Source: CAYMLQ01 sp964390795 (GTDB lineage: Bacteria > Verrucomicrobiota > Kiritimatiellia > RFP12 > UBA1067). Taken from it: a DNA stretch of 6,059 nt. Positions within the stretch are counted from its first letter, which is position 1. Every line of letters starts with the position of its first letter. Made by a program: the position numbers and the translations under genes. Positions 1 to 5,203 of the stretch are shown here, in pieces. The notes under the pieces were generated by a model that worked only from the letters and a program-made list of their open reading frames with translations, searched no databases and had not been told where the DNA came from. The DNA lies in contig CAYMLQ010000356.1 in NCBI GenBank assembly GCA_964390795.1, forward strand, positions 1 to 6,059, read 5' to 3'.

Positions 1-245
1 TGAGCGAGAGCGAGCGGCTGATCCTCGCGACGGCTGTCAGCCGGGCGGTGATGCCGCAGTGCAAGTTCGTGCTGATCGACGGCATGGAGCGCATGGATCG
101 GAAGACGCTGCGGACGTTCACGGGCTGGCTGGAGGCGCAGGGGCTTCAGGCGATCGGCACGCGGGTGGGTGACGGCGACGAATGCACGATCATCATTGAG
201 GACGGCGTTGTGGCGGGCGCGAACGATGAACCGGATTTCTCGTAA
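1..245 (+). CDS. Rad50/SMC-like P-loop ATPase, C-terminal end (5' truncated)
   Basis: This is the last 80 codons of a gene that begins before the window; the reading frame starts at base 3 and ends with TAA at 243-245. The first visible residues, SESERL, look like the ABC-type signature motif of Rad50/SMC-like ATPases, and the split codon before them (NTG) would allow the usual leucine. A hydrophobic strand follows ending in FVLIDG (visible residues 22-27), a Walker B motif, then ERMD, which fits a D-loop. The residue after the Walker B aspartate is glycine, where classical ABC ATPases have the catalytic glutamate. A final beta-rich stretch ends in an acidic tail. Family knowledge: phage versions act in recombination or replication, often beside nucleases. 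The Walker A and any coiled coil lie outside the window, so the exact family is not certain. Confidence 0.7.
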   Translation, partial: SESERLILATAVSRAVMPQCKFVLIDGMERMDRKTLRTFTGWLEAQGLQAIGTRVGDGDECTIIIEDGVVAGANDEPDFS

Positions 246-250
246 GGAGG
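244..250 (+). promoter_or_regulatory. Shine-Dalgarno AAGGAGG for the HTH gene
   Basis: A full-strength AAGGAGG overlaps the last two bases of the upstream TAA stop and lies 8 bases before the ATG at 259. It decides the start at 259 over the upstream in-frame ATG at 169, which would lie inside the ATPase gene. Its position suggests that ribosomes ending the ATPase gene re-initiate here. Confidence 0.8.
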
Positions 251-258
251 GCAAGGGG

Positions 259-582
259 ATGAAGAACGCAACACTTGTCGCATGCAAGGCGATTCTCGAA
301 AGCGATCCGGTGCGCACACGCGCTGACCGTGAGACCCTGCTCCGCGTGCTGGGGATCGACGGGCCTGCGCAGGACAAGCCGGCTGAGAAGATCCTCTCTT
401 TTGAAGAGGCGGCGAGCCGGTTGAACCGGACTGAGCGCAGCGTTCACTACCTGGCTCGGCGCGGCATTATCCGTAAGGCGAAGCTGCCGGGGTCGACCCG
501 CGCGTCTGGCGTGCTGGCGTCAGACCTTGAGAAACTGCTGCAGGCGGCGGTGGGCGGGGAAGGAGAGAACGCTCAACGCTGA
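259..582 (+). CDS. Small helix-turn-helix protein, excisionase/MerR-like
   Basis: The product has 107 residues. Residues 46-94 form a recognisable winged helix-turn-helix of the excisionase/MerR type: LSFEEAASRLNRTERSVHYL gives the two helices, RRGIIRKAKLPG the wing, and ASDLEKLL the final helix. Residues 1-40 are a helical segment with no motif I know. Proteins of this type bind DNA as recombination directionality factors or as small transcription regulators; the sequence does not show which. The start at 259 is chosen because of AAGGAGG at 244-250. The last few codons (ENAQR and stop) are made from the first units of a 7-bp tandem repeat that continues into the spacer, so the C-terminus may have been reshaped by the repeat. 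It lies between the ATPase and helicase genes in the same orientation and is probably co-transcribed with them. Confidence 0.75.
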   Translation: MKNATLVACKAILESDPVRTRADRETLLRVLGIDGPAQDKPAEKILSFEEAASRLNRTERSVHYLARRGIIRKAKLPGSTRASGVLASDLEKLLQAAVGGEGENAQR

Positions 583-624
583 ACGCTCAACTCTCAACGA
601 TGAAGTAAATGAGAAGGCTGAAGG
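568..624 (+). repeat. Degenerate 7-bp-period tandem repeat (tract 1)
   Basis: Units AACGCTC, AACGCTG, AACGCTC, AACTCTC and AACGATG follow without gaps at 568-602. The tract then decays into 9-base units (AAGTAAATG, AGAAGGCTG) and AAGG up to 624. The first units encode the last codons of the HTH gene, and its stop codon TGA (580-582) lies at the junction of units 2 and 3. The tract ends about 30 bases before the helicase start codon. Confidence 0.85.
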
Positions 625-638
625 CGTAGGGTCGAGAT

Positions 639-650
639 AGGAGAGGTGGT
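639..650 (+). promoter_or_regulatory. Ribosome binding site of the helicase gene
   Basis: The purine run AGGAGAGGTGGT contains GAGGTGG (643-649), 5 bases before the ATG at 655 and 8 before the ATG at 658. The reading frame is also open from the GTG at 646, but that codon lies inside the ribosome binding site, so 655 or 658 is the likely start. Confidence 0.6.
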
Positions 651-654
651 CGTT

Positions 655-2229
655 ATGATGACGCCGCGCGGCTATCAGGTTGAGGCGCATGACGCCACGT
701 TCCGCGAGTGGGAGACCCGGCGGGCCACCCTGTTGGAGATGGCGACCGGCACGGGCAAGACGGTGGTGTTCTCACTGATCGCGCAGACGCTGGTCAAGCG
801 GGGTCAGCGCGTGCTGATCCTCGCGCACCGCGATGAGCTGATCCGTCAGGCGCAGGACAAGCTTCACGCGGCGACGGGCATCGACAGCGCGGTGGAGAAG
901 GCGGGCGAGACGGGCGCGGGGTCGTTCTTTCCGGTGGTGGTGGGCTCGGTGCAGACGCTGATGCGTGAGAAGCGGCTGAACCGGTATGCCCCGGACGAGT
1001 TCGGCGCGGTCATCACCGATGAGGCCCATCACGCGCTGGCGCCGTCGTACCAGCGGATCTTCGAGCGCTTCCCTGCGGCGAAGATGCTGGGCGTGACGGC
1101 CACGCCGGACCGGGGCGACAAGCGCAACCTCGGCAAGGTATTCGAGTCTGTGGCGTATGTGTACGGGCTGCGGCAGGCGGTGGCGGACGGCAACCTGTGC
1201 CGGATCACGGCGCAGACGGTGCCGCTCAAGGTGGATCTGTCGGGCGTCGGCACGAAGGCGGGGGACTATTCCGAGAGTGACGTGGGGGACGCGCTCGACC
1301 CGTACCTGGAGCGGATCGCGCTGGAGGTGTCCCTGCGGTGCAAGGAGCGCAAGACGCTGGCGTTCCTGCCTCTGTGCGTGACCAGCCGGAAGTTCGTGGC
1401 GCTGTGCCGGGCGCGGGGCATCGACGCGCGGCACGTGGACGGCGAGAGCGAGGACCGCGAGGAGGTCAAGGCGTGGCTGGCCGCGCCGGGGCCGAAGCTG
1501 TGCAGCAACGCCATGCTGTTCACAGAAGGGTTTGATGAGCCGTCCGTCGACTGCGTGTTGCCGCTGCGGGTGACCAAGAGCCGGTCGCTCTACACGCAGA
1601 TGGTCGGGCGCGGCACGCGGCTGTTTCCGGGCAAGCGCGACCTGCTGCTGCTCGACTTCCTGTGGCAGACGGCGGAGCACGACCTATGCAAGCCGTGCCA
1701 CCTGATCGCCTCGCGCGAAGAGACGATGGCGGGGATGACGGCGATTCAGGAGAGCAAGGCGGCGTGCGGATGCGAGCAGATGGATCTGATGGACCTGGAG
1801 AAGCTGGCAAATGACGAAGAGGCCCGCAAGCGGCATGAGGCGCTGGCGCGTGCGCTGAAAGATCAGCAGCGCAAGAAGGCGCGGCTGGTTGACCCGCTCA
1901 TGCTGGGTGTGATGATCGGCGACGCCGATCTGGCGGACTATGAGCCGGTGATGCGTTGGGAGCAGGATAAGGCGACAGAGCCGCAGCTCAAGGCGCTGGA
2001 GCGGTTCGGCATCGCGGCGGAGAGCGTGGCGTGCAAAGGGCATGCGAGCCGGCTGCTGACCAAGATGGTGGAGCGCAGCCGCATGAAGATGGCGACGCTC
2101 GGCAAGCTCAAGGTGCTGGCGAAGTACGGCTATGACGGGATCGGTGTCATAACCGAAAAAGAGGCGAACGCGCTCATGGATTCGATCAAAGGTGCGAATT
2201 GGAGTGGGCCGGAAAGGTGGTTCGCATGA
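655..2229 (+). CDS. Superfamily 2 DEAD/DEAH-type DNA helicase
   Basis: The product has 524 residues, normal for phage-type SF2 helicases. Motifs occur in the expected order: PRGYQ near the N-terminus (adenine-binding Q-motif region), Walker A ATGTGKT at 30-36, AHRDEL at 57-62 (motif Ia), DEAHH at 122-126 (motif II), GVTATPDR at 146-153 (motif III) and QMVGRGTR at 315-322 (motif VI with its arginine fingers). The enzyme should use ATP to move along or unwind DNA. After motif VI come CxxC at 345-348 and CxC at 371-373, a possible zinc site. A charged helical segment follows, then a C-terminal domain of the form ATEPQLKALERFGI...GHASRLL seen in many phage helicases. It is downstream of the HTH gene across a repeat spacer and overlaps the next gene by ATGA, so the two are likely translated together. 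The replication role is inferred from context. Confidence 0.93.
   Translation: MMTPRGYQVEAHDATFREWETRRATLLEMATGTGKTVVFSLIAQTLVKRGQRVLILAHRDELIRQAQDKLHAATGIDSAVEKAGETGAGSFFPVVVGSVQTLMREKRLNRYAPDEFGAVITDEAHHALAPSYQRIFERFPAAKMLGVTATPDRGDKRNLGKVFESVAYVYGLRQAVADGNLCRITAQTVPLKVDLSGVGTKAGDYSESDVGDALDPYLERIALEVSLRCKERKTLAFLPLCVTSRKFVALCRARGIDARHVDGESEDREEVKAWLAAPGPKLCSNAMLFTEGFDEPSVDCVLPLRVTKSRSLYTQMVGRGTRLFPGKRDLLLLDFLWQTAEHDLCKPCHLIASREETMAGMTAIQESKAACGCEQMDLMDLEKLANDEEARKRHEALARALKDQQRKKARLVDPLMLGVMIGDADLADYEPVMRWEQDKATEPQLKALERFGIAAESVACKGHASRLLTKMVERSRMKMATLGKLKVLAKYGYDGIGVITEKEANALMDSIKGANWSGPERWFA
2211..2229 (+). promoter_or_regulatory. Shine-Dalgarno and ATGA start/stop overlap (translational coupling)
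   Basis: GGAAAGGTGG at 2211-2220 lies 5 bases before the ATG at 2226. That ATG overlaps the helicase stop TGA (2227-2229) as ATGA. This arrangement favours 2226 over the in-frame ATG at 2199, which has no comparable site and would need a 31-base overlap. Confidence 0.75.
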
Positions 2230-4358
2230 CTGGCGACGTGATACCGAGGTATATCGAGGACGCCGCGCGGGCCGGGGCGGCGGAAGGCAGCCGGAACGAC
2301 CGGGCGTTCTGGCTGGCGGCGCAGTGCCGCGACGCGCGGATCAGCCTGTCGAGCGCCGAGGGACTTCTGGATCTGTTCGCCCGGATGTGCGTGCCGCCGC
2401 TTGGAGAGAAAGAGGCGCAGGCCGCGCTGCGGAGCGCGTGGCGCGGCACGCCACGCGAGCCGCCGGCGGGCCAGAGGCCCGAAGACGGAGGCCGGAGATC
2501 AGAGGGCAGAAGACGGAGACCGGATGACGATGAGGTGATCCCGTGGGACGGGGAGATCGGGCGGCCGGCGGCGGAGCGCAACGCGGGGCTGGGCGCGGCC
2601 GATTACAGCGAAGAGATGCCAGCGCCGTCGGGAGACCCTGAGTCCGACCTGCGGGCGTGGCTGGCGGCGCTGTACCAGCCGGAAGACCGGGTGAATTATG
2701 TCGTGCAGAGCTTCAAGGGCGAGGACGGCAAGTACAAGCCGCTCGGGCGCGGCGTGACGCGCACGCGGGCCGACATCGAGTCGGACTTGGACAAGTACGC
2801 CGCCAAGGGGTACACGGGCGAGGCGCTGCTGCGGTTCGTGCTGGGCGACTGGAACCCCGAGGCCGGGGTATGGGCGCGGATCAACCCGCTCGACGGGGCG
2901 GGAGTGAACAACGCCAACGTGACGCGCTTCGACCATGTGCTGGTCGAGGGCGATGAGCAGGACATCGGGCGTCAGCTCGCGGCGGTGCGGTCGCTGCGGC
3001 TGCCTTGTGCGGCCATCGTTCACAGCGGCGGGAAGAGCGTCCATGCGGTGGTGCGCGTGGCGGCCGGGACGGACAAGGCGGTGTATGCCGAGCGCACGGC
3101 GGCGCTCTTTGCGGCCTGTGAGGCGGCGGGTCTCAAGGTCGATGTGAAGTGCCGCAACTGTTCGCGGCTGTCGCGCCTGCCGGGTCCAGTGAGGGCGGGC
3201 AAGCCGCAGTATCTGGTGAGCGGGCCGTGCGGGCCGGACACGTTCGACGCGTGGCTGTCCGAACGCGAGGAGGGCGCTTTCCGATCCGCTGCGTTGGGGC
3301 CTGACCAGCTTGAGGAAGAGCCGCCTGAAGACAGCCTGGTGGGCGACCGGTTCCTGTGCCGGCAGGGCGCGTGGCTGCTGGTGGCGCAGTCGGGCGTGGG
3401 CAAGTCGGTCTTCGCCATGCAGGGGGCGGTCAGTTTCAGCGTGGGCCGTCCGCTGTTCGGGCTGCGGGTGAAGGGGCCGCTGCGCAACCTCATGATCCAG
3501 GCGGAGAACAACCGGGGCGACATGCATGAGACGTTCGTGGGTGTGTGCAAGGGGCTGGGCCTGACGGCGCAGGAGCGGGCGCTCCTGGACGCGAATTTCC
3601 GGACGGTACACTGCTCGCGCTATTCGGGCGGGGAGTTCGCTGAGTTCGTGGCCCACCTTTGCCGGATCCATAGGCCGGACATCGTGTGGATCGACCCGCT
3701 GCTGGCATACCTCGGCGGCGAGGTGGGAAAGATGCAGGACACCGGGCGGTTCCTGCGCAACCAGCTCTCGCCGGTGATCGAGGATTACAACTGCGGCGTG
3801 GTGATGGTGCATCACACGGGCAAGCCGCCGAAGGGTGACGACGCCAAGTACAAGGGGCACGATCTGGCTTACCTCGGCATCGGGTCAAGCGACATCACCA
3901 ACTGGGCGCGTTCCACCTCGACGCTGCTGCGCATGGAAGGCTGCGAGAACCGGTTCGTGCTGGAGCACGGCAAGCGTTCCGACCGCGCCGGGTGTCCGGT
4001 GAAGGCCGAGATCATGCACGCCTCCGGAAGCGACATCTGCTGGTTGCCCGCGCCGGGCAAGGTGCGTCCGGAACCCGACTGGAAGGGCAAGAAGGCCGAG
4101 GTGCCCCGTGCGCCCAGCGCGGCCAGCAAGTACGACGGGATGGGCTTCGAGCAGATGCCGCCGCTCAAGGGCGACCGCGATCCGGAGAAGTCGCCCGTCA
4201 TCTTGTGGGTGTGCGGCGTCTTGGAGAGCACGGGATTTCCCGAGACGCCGGAGAAGGCGCGGCACATCCTGCGCAACCTGCAGGAGCGCGGGTTCGTGAA
4301 GTTTGACCGCGAAACCAGGGAATGGACGGGAGTGTACTATGACCCCTCTTTCGGATGA
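2226..4358 (+). CDS. Primase-ATPase fusion: PriCT-like, AEP-like primase and RepA-like AAA domains
   Basis: The product has 710 residues in four parts. (1) Residues 17-75 resemble the PriCT helical domain of primases (GSRND near the start, PPLGEKEAQAALRSAW at the end). (2) Residues 83-103 are a charged linker encoded by a 7-bp repeat. (3) Residues about 150-345 look like an archaeo-eukaryotic primase/RepB-type domain: ARINPLDGAGV, then LVEGDE (E241, D243 as the metal-binding motif), HSGGKSVHAVV (H273), D306 and RLSRLPG (314-320). (4) Residues about 370-600 are a RecA-fold ATPase of the RepA/AAA_25 type: Walker A QSGVGKS at 388-394, Walker B IVWIDPLL at 486-493, MVHHTGKP at 527-534. The last 70 residues may be a small winged helix. 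It should prime DNA synthesis and drive origin opening or helicase activity for the element. Its start overlaps the helicase stop. Primase activity is inferred from motifs only. Confidence 0.85.
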   Translation: MTGDVIPRYIEDAARAGAAEGSRNDRAFWLAAQCRDARISLSSAEGLLDLFARMCVPPLGEKEAQAALRSAWRGTPREPPAGQRPEDGGRRSEGRRRRPDDDEVIPWDGEIGRPAAERNAGLGAADYSEEMPAPSGDPESDLRAWLAALYQPEDRVNYVVQSFKGEDGKYKPLGRGVTRTRADIESDLDKYAAKGYTGEALLRFVLGDWNPEAGVWARINPLDGAGVNNANVTRFDHVLVEGDEQDIGRQLAAVRSLRLPCAAIVHSGGKSVHAVVRVAAGTDKAVYAERTAALFAACEAAGLKVDVKCRNCSRLSRLPGPVRAGKPQYLVSGPCGPDTFDAWLSEREEGAFRSAALGPDQLEEEPPEDSLVGDRFLCRQGAWLLVAQSGVGKSVFAMQGAVSFSVGRPLFGLRVKGPLRNLMIQAENNRGDMHETFVGVCKGLGLTAQERALLDANFRTVHCSRYSGGEFAEFVAHLCRIHRPDIVWIDPLLAYLGGEVGKMQDTGRFLRNQLSPVIEDYNCGVVMVHHTGKPPKGDDAKYKGHDLAYLGIGSSDITNWARSTSTLLRMEGCENRFVLEHGKRSDRAGCPVKAEIMHASGSDICWLPAPGKVRPEPDWKGKKAEVPRAPSAASKYDGMGFEQMPPLKGDRDPEKSPVILWVCGVLESTGFPETPEKARHILRNLQERGFVKFDRETREWTGVYYDPSFG
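2474..2536 (+). repeat. 7-bp-period repeat inside the primase gene (tract 2)
   Basis: Nine consecutive 7-base units: GAGGCCC, GAAGACG, GAGGCCG, GAGATCA, GAGGGCA, GAAGACG, GAGACCG, GATGACG, ATGAGGT. The unit GAAGACG recurs exactly 28 bases apart, giving a 14-base near-identical repeat (2483-2496 and 2511-2524, one mismatch). It encodes an Arg/Gly/Glu/Asp-rich linker (residues about 83-103) between the PriCT-like and primase-like domains, with no effect on the frame. Confidence 0.8.
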
Positions 4359-4554
4359 CAGGCCTCGCGCGTGCGCGCGTTGCGTATGCCTAAAGGTGAA
4401 AAACGCTGTTCGGCGTAAGTGGCATACTCAGGGTATGCGAGTTATGACTTTCGGATTTTTTCGGATGCGGAGTGCGCTACGCGCGGGCGCGAGGGCGGCA
4501 TGCGCAGAGTACGAGTACGCACACGCGCGGTATCCCCCTAAAGGGGAATACTAG
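4339..4554 (+). CDS. Possible small Cys-containing protein
   Basis: An ORF of 71 codons overlaps the last 20 bases of the primase gene. GGGAG at 4328-4332 lies 6 bases before its ATG, a usable ribosome binding site. The product begins MTPLSDDRPRACARCVCLKV, with a CxxCxC cluster, and later has QGMRV and ACAEYE. This layout, an N-terminal CxxC and a late Cys next to an acidic-aromatic stretch, resembles small zinc-ribbon-like phage proteins, but I do not recognise a family. Third-position GC is visibly lower than in the neighbours, and many inverted repeats lie within it, so the stretch may be a non-coding regulatory or origin region with an accidental ORF. Alternatives are equally likely. Confidence 0.38.
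   Translation: MTPLSDDRPRACARCVCLKVKNAVRRKWHTQGMRVMTFGFFRMRSALRAGARAACAEYEYAHARYPPKGEY
4349..4466 (+). repeat. Three copies of TTTCGGAT (iteron-like)
   Basis: The 8-base word TTTCGGAT occurs at 4349-4356, 4449-4456 and 4459-4466. The last two are 10 bases apart, one helical turn, on the same strand. The first spans the end of the primase gene. Copies 1 and 2 also share the preceding C, and copies 1 and 3 the following G. I found no other copy on this strand of the window. Spaced repeats next to a replication-protein gene are typical of origin iterons, but three short copies are weak proof. Confidence 0.5.
4366..4529. repeat. Long-range inverted repeat with alternating purine-pyrimidine arms
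   Basis: The arm CGCGCGTGCGCG (4366-4377) and the arm CGCACACGCGCG (4518-4529) are complementary at 11 of 12 positions and enclose about 140 bases. Each arm sits in a 15-base strictly alternating purine-pyrimidine run (4366-4380 and 4515-4529), the sequence type that can adopt Z-DNA. GC-rich DNA yields such runs by chance more often than average. Confidence 0.45.
4384..4438 (+). promoter_or_regulatory. Competing inverted repeats (switch-like)
   Basis: GTATGCC (4384-4390) is the exact complement of GGCATAC (4421-4427), with a small ACGC/GCGT hairpin (4403-4416) inside the loop. The same middle segment, GCATAC (4422-4427), is also complementary to GTATGC (4433-4438) across the 5-base loop TCAGG. 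Only one pairing can form at a time in a transcript. As DNA, GCATAC-N5-GTATGC is also a good dyad for a dimeric binding protein. Confidence 0.5.
4530..4551 (+). promoter_or_regulatory. Hairpin 1 of a three-hairpin leader
   Basis: GTATCCCC (4530-4537) pairs with GGGGAATAC (4543-4551): 8 base pairs with one bulged A and the loop CTAAA. A similar unpaired word, CCTAAAGGTGAA, occurs at 4389-4400 against CCTAAAGGGGAA at 4537-4548. There is no T-run afterwards, so it is not a standard terminator. Confidence 0.6.
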
Positions 4555-4578
4555 AGAGATTATAAATCATCTCTCTAG
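4551..4578 (+). promoter_or_regulatory. Hairpin 2: perfect 10-bp palindrome around TATAAATC
   Basis: CTAGAGAGAT (4551-4560) and ATCTCTCTAG (4569-4578) are perfect complements, separated by the AT-rich 8-base centre TATAAATC. It begins on the last base of the codon before the stop TAG of the small ORF. It could be an RNA hairpin or a DNA operator placed around a -10-like TATAAAT. No convincing -35 element lies 16-18 bases upstream. There is no T-run for a terminator. Confidence 0.7.
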
Positions 4579-4610
4579 GATTAAACCCCGCTTTGAGGCG
4601 GGTTAATCCT
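4577..4610 (+). promoter_or_regulatory. Hairpin 3: long stem just before the nuclease RBS
   Basis: AGGATTAA (4577-4584) pairs with TTAATCCT (4603-4610), and CCCGC (4587-4591) with GCGGG (4598-4602). This gives 13 base pairs with a 2-base bulge (AC) and the loop TTTGAG. It shares AG (4577-4578) with hairpin 2, so the two compete for those bases. It ends directly at the purine-rich ribosome binding region of the next gene. Confidence 0.65.
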
Positions 4611-4633
4611 GGGGAGGGGGAAGGAGAAAAGGA
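4611..4633 (+). promoter_or_regulatory. All-purine leader and Shine-Dalgarno of the nuclease-like gene
   Basis: Twenty-three purines in a row precede the ATG at 4635. They include G4-A-G5 and AAGGAG (4621-4626), 8 bases from the ATG. This supports 4635 as the start over the in-frame TTG at 4593, which lies in the loop of hairpin 3. Confidence 0.65.
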
Positions 4634-4634
4634 C

Positions 4635-5129
4635 ATGCGGCTCAAACTTTCAGAGATGTCCGACGCCTTGCGGAAAAGGGTTGAGGCGGCGCTGGCCAAG
4701 CAGGGCGGTCGTGATCGCGACGGAACGGTGCCGGGATTGTCCGGCGGGGCGGGGGTGGCAGTCCTGACACCGGGCTCGGGGGCGGACTGCGTCAGCGAAA
4801 CAAACAGCCGTGTCAGCGGTCCCAACAAGACCGAAGCCGAGTACAACCGGCTGCATCTGCACGGCAAGGGACTTTACGAGGCGGTCACGCTGAGGCTGCC
4901 AGGCGGGAGCCGGTATACGCCTGACTGGGTTGTGATGAGTGACGGCGGTGCGGTCGAACTGCATGAGGTCAAGGGCTCCTACCGCTTCGGGTCGCATGGC
5001 CGGGCGGCGACGGCCTTCCGCGAGGCTGTGGCGGCGTTCCCGTGTTTCGCGTTCGTCTGGGCGGTCAGGGGCAAAGACGGCGCTTGGAGCGTGAAGCGAC
5101 ATCAGGCGGGGGCTGTAAGCGGCTTTTGA
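4635..5129 (+). CDS. DUF1064-like phage protein, PD-(D/E)XK nuclease fold
   Basis: The product has 164 residues. The first 60 are a helical segment and a Gly/Ala/Ser-rich linker without motif. From residue about 66 (NKTEAEY) the protein resembles DUF1064-type phage proteins: YTPDW (94-98), then ELHEVKG (108-114), then a helix and a late beta strand (FAFVWAV). The order P96-D97 ... E111-V-K113 is the PD-(D/E)XK signature of the endonuclease superfamily, with all acidic residues and the lysine present. In phage replication modules such proteins are thought to act as nucleases or resolvase-like enzymes on DNA intermediates; no substrate can be deduced here. The start at 4635 rests on AAGGAG at 4621-4626. 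A strongly structured leader precedes it, so translation may be controlled by RNA folding. It follows the primase gene and precedes the sigma-like gene. Confidence 0.75.
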   Translation: MRLKLSEMSDALRKRVEAALAKQGGRDRDGTVPGLSGGAGVAVLTPGSGADCVSETNSRVSGPNKTEAEYNRLHLHGKGLYEAVTLRLPGGSRYTPDWVVMSDGGAVELHEVKGSYRFGSHGRAATAFREAVAAFPCFAFVWAVRGKDGAWSVKRHQAGAVSGF

Positions 5130-5138
5130 GGGGCGGCA

Positions 5139-5173
5139 CCCGCGCGGGCCGCGTCCCCTGCATCGTGCAGGGG
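5139..5173 (+). promoter_or_regulatory. Self-complementary GC box and strong hairpin after the nuclease-like gene
   Basis: CCCGCGCGGG (5139-5148) is a perfect 10-base palindrome. Six bases later CCCCTGCA (5155-5162) and TGCAGGGG (5166-5173) form a perfect 8-bp stem with the loop TCG. It starts 26 bases after the stop codon. The downstream sequence is AAAAG rather than a T-run, so a classical rho-independent terminator on the + strand is not supported; an RNA-stabilising or processing hairpin is possible. Confidence 0.6.
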
Positions 5174-5203
5174 AAAAGCAGGGAAAGAGAAGTTCTGAAG
5201 TGC

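Noticed and set aside
169..258. Longer upstream start for the HTH gene
   Set aside because: The extension lies inside the ATPase gene in another frame, while AAGGAGG marks the ATG at 259.
568..624. CRISPR array
   Set aside because: Units are 7 bases with no spacers; the period is far too short, and no cas gene is present.
772..1680. 302-codon open frame on the - strand
   Set aside because: Antisense shadow of the helicase gene with Arg/His/Leu-rich composition and no domain.
2192..2527. 111-codon + strand open frame at the start of the primase gene
   Set aside because: Out of frame with both real genes, Arg/Gly-rich with no motif, and it ends in the repeat tract.
2499..3860. 453-codon open frame on the - strand
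   Set aside because: It is antiparallel to the primase-ATPase gene, its product is dominated by Arg, His, Pro and Leu as expected of the reverse of GC-rich codons, and it shows no motif; the + strand gene has full conserved motifs.
4544..4567. Sigma-70 promoter with -10 TATAAAT at 4561-4567
   Set aside because: The -10-like word lies in the centre of a palindrome, but no -35-like hexamer is present at the right distance; it is kept only as a remark on the palindrome.
5155..5180. Rho-independent terminator
   Set aside because: The stem is strong but is followed by AAAAGCAGGG, not a T-run, on the + strand.
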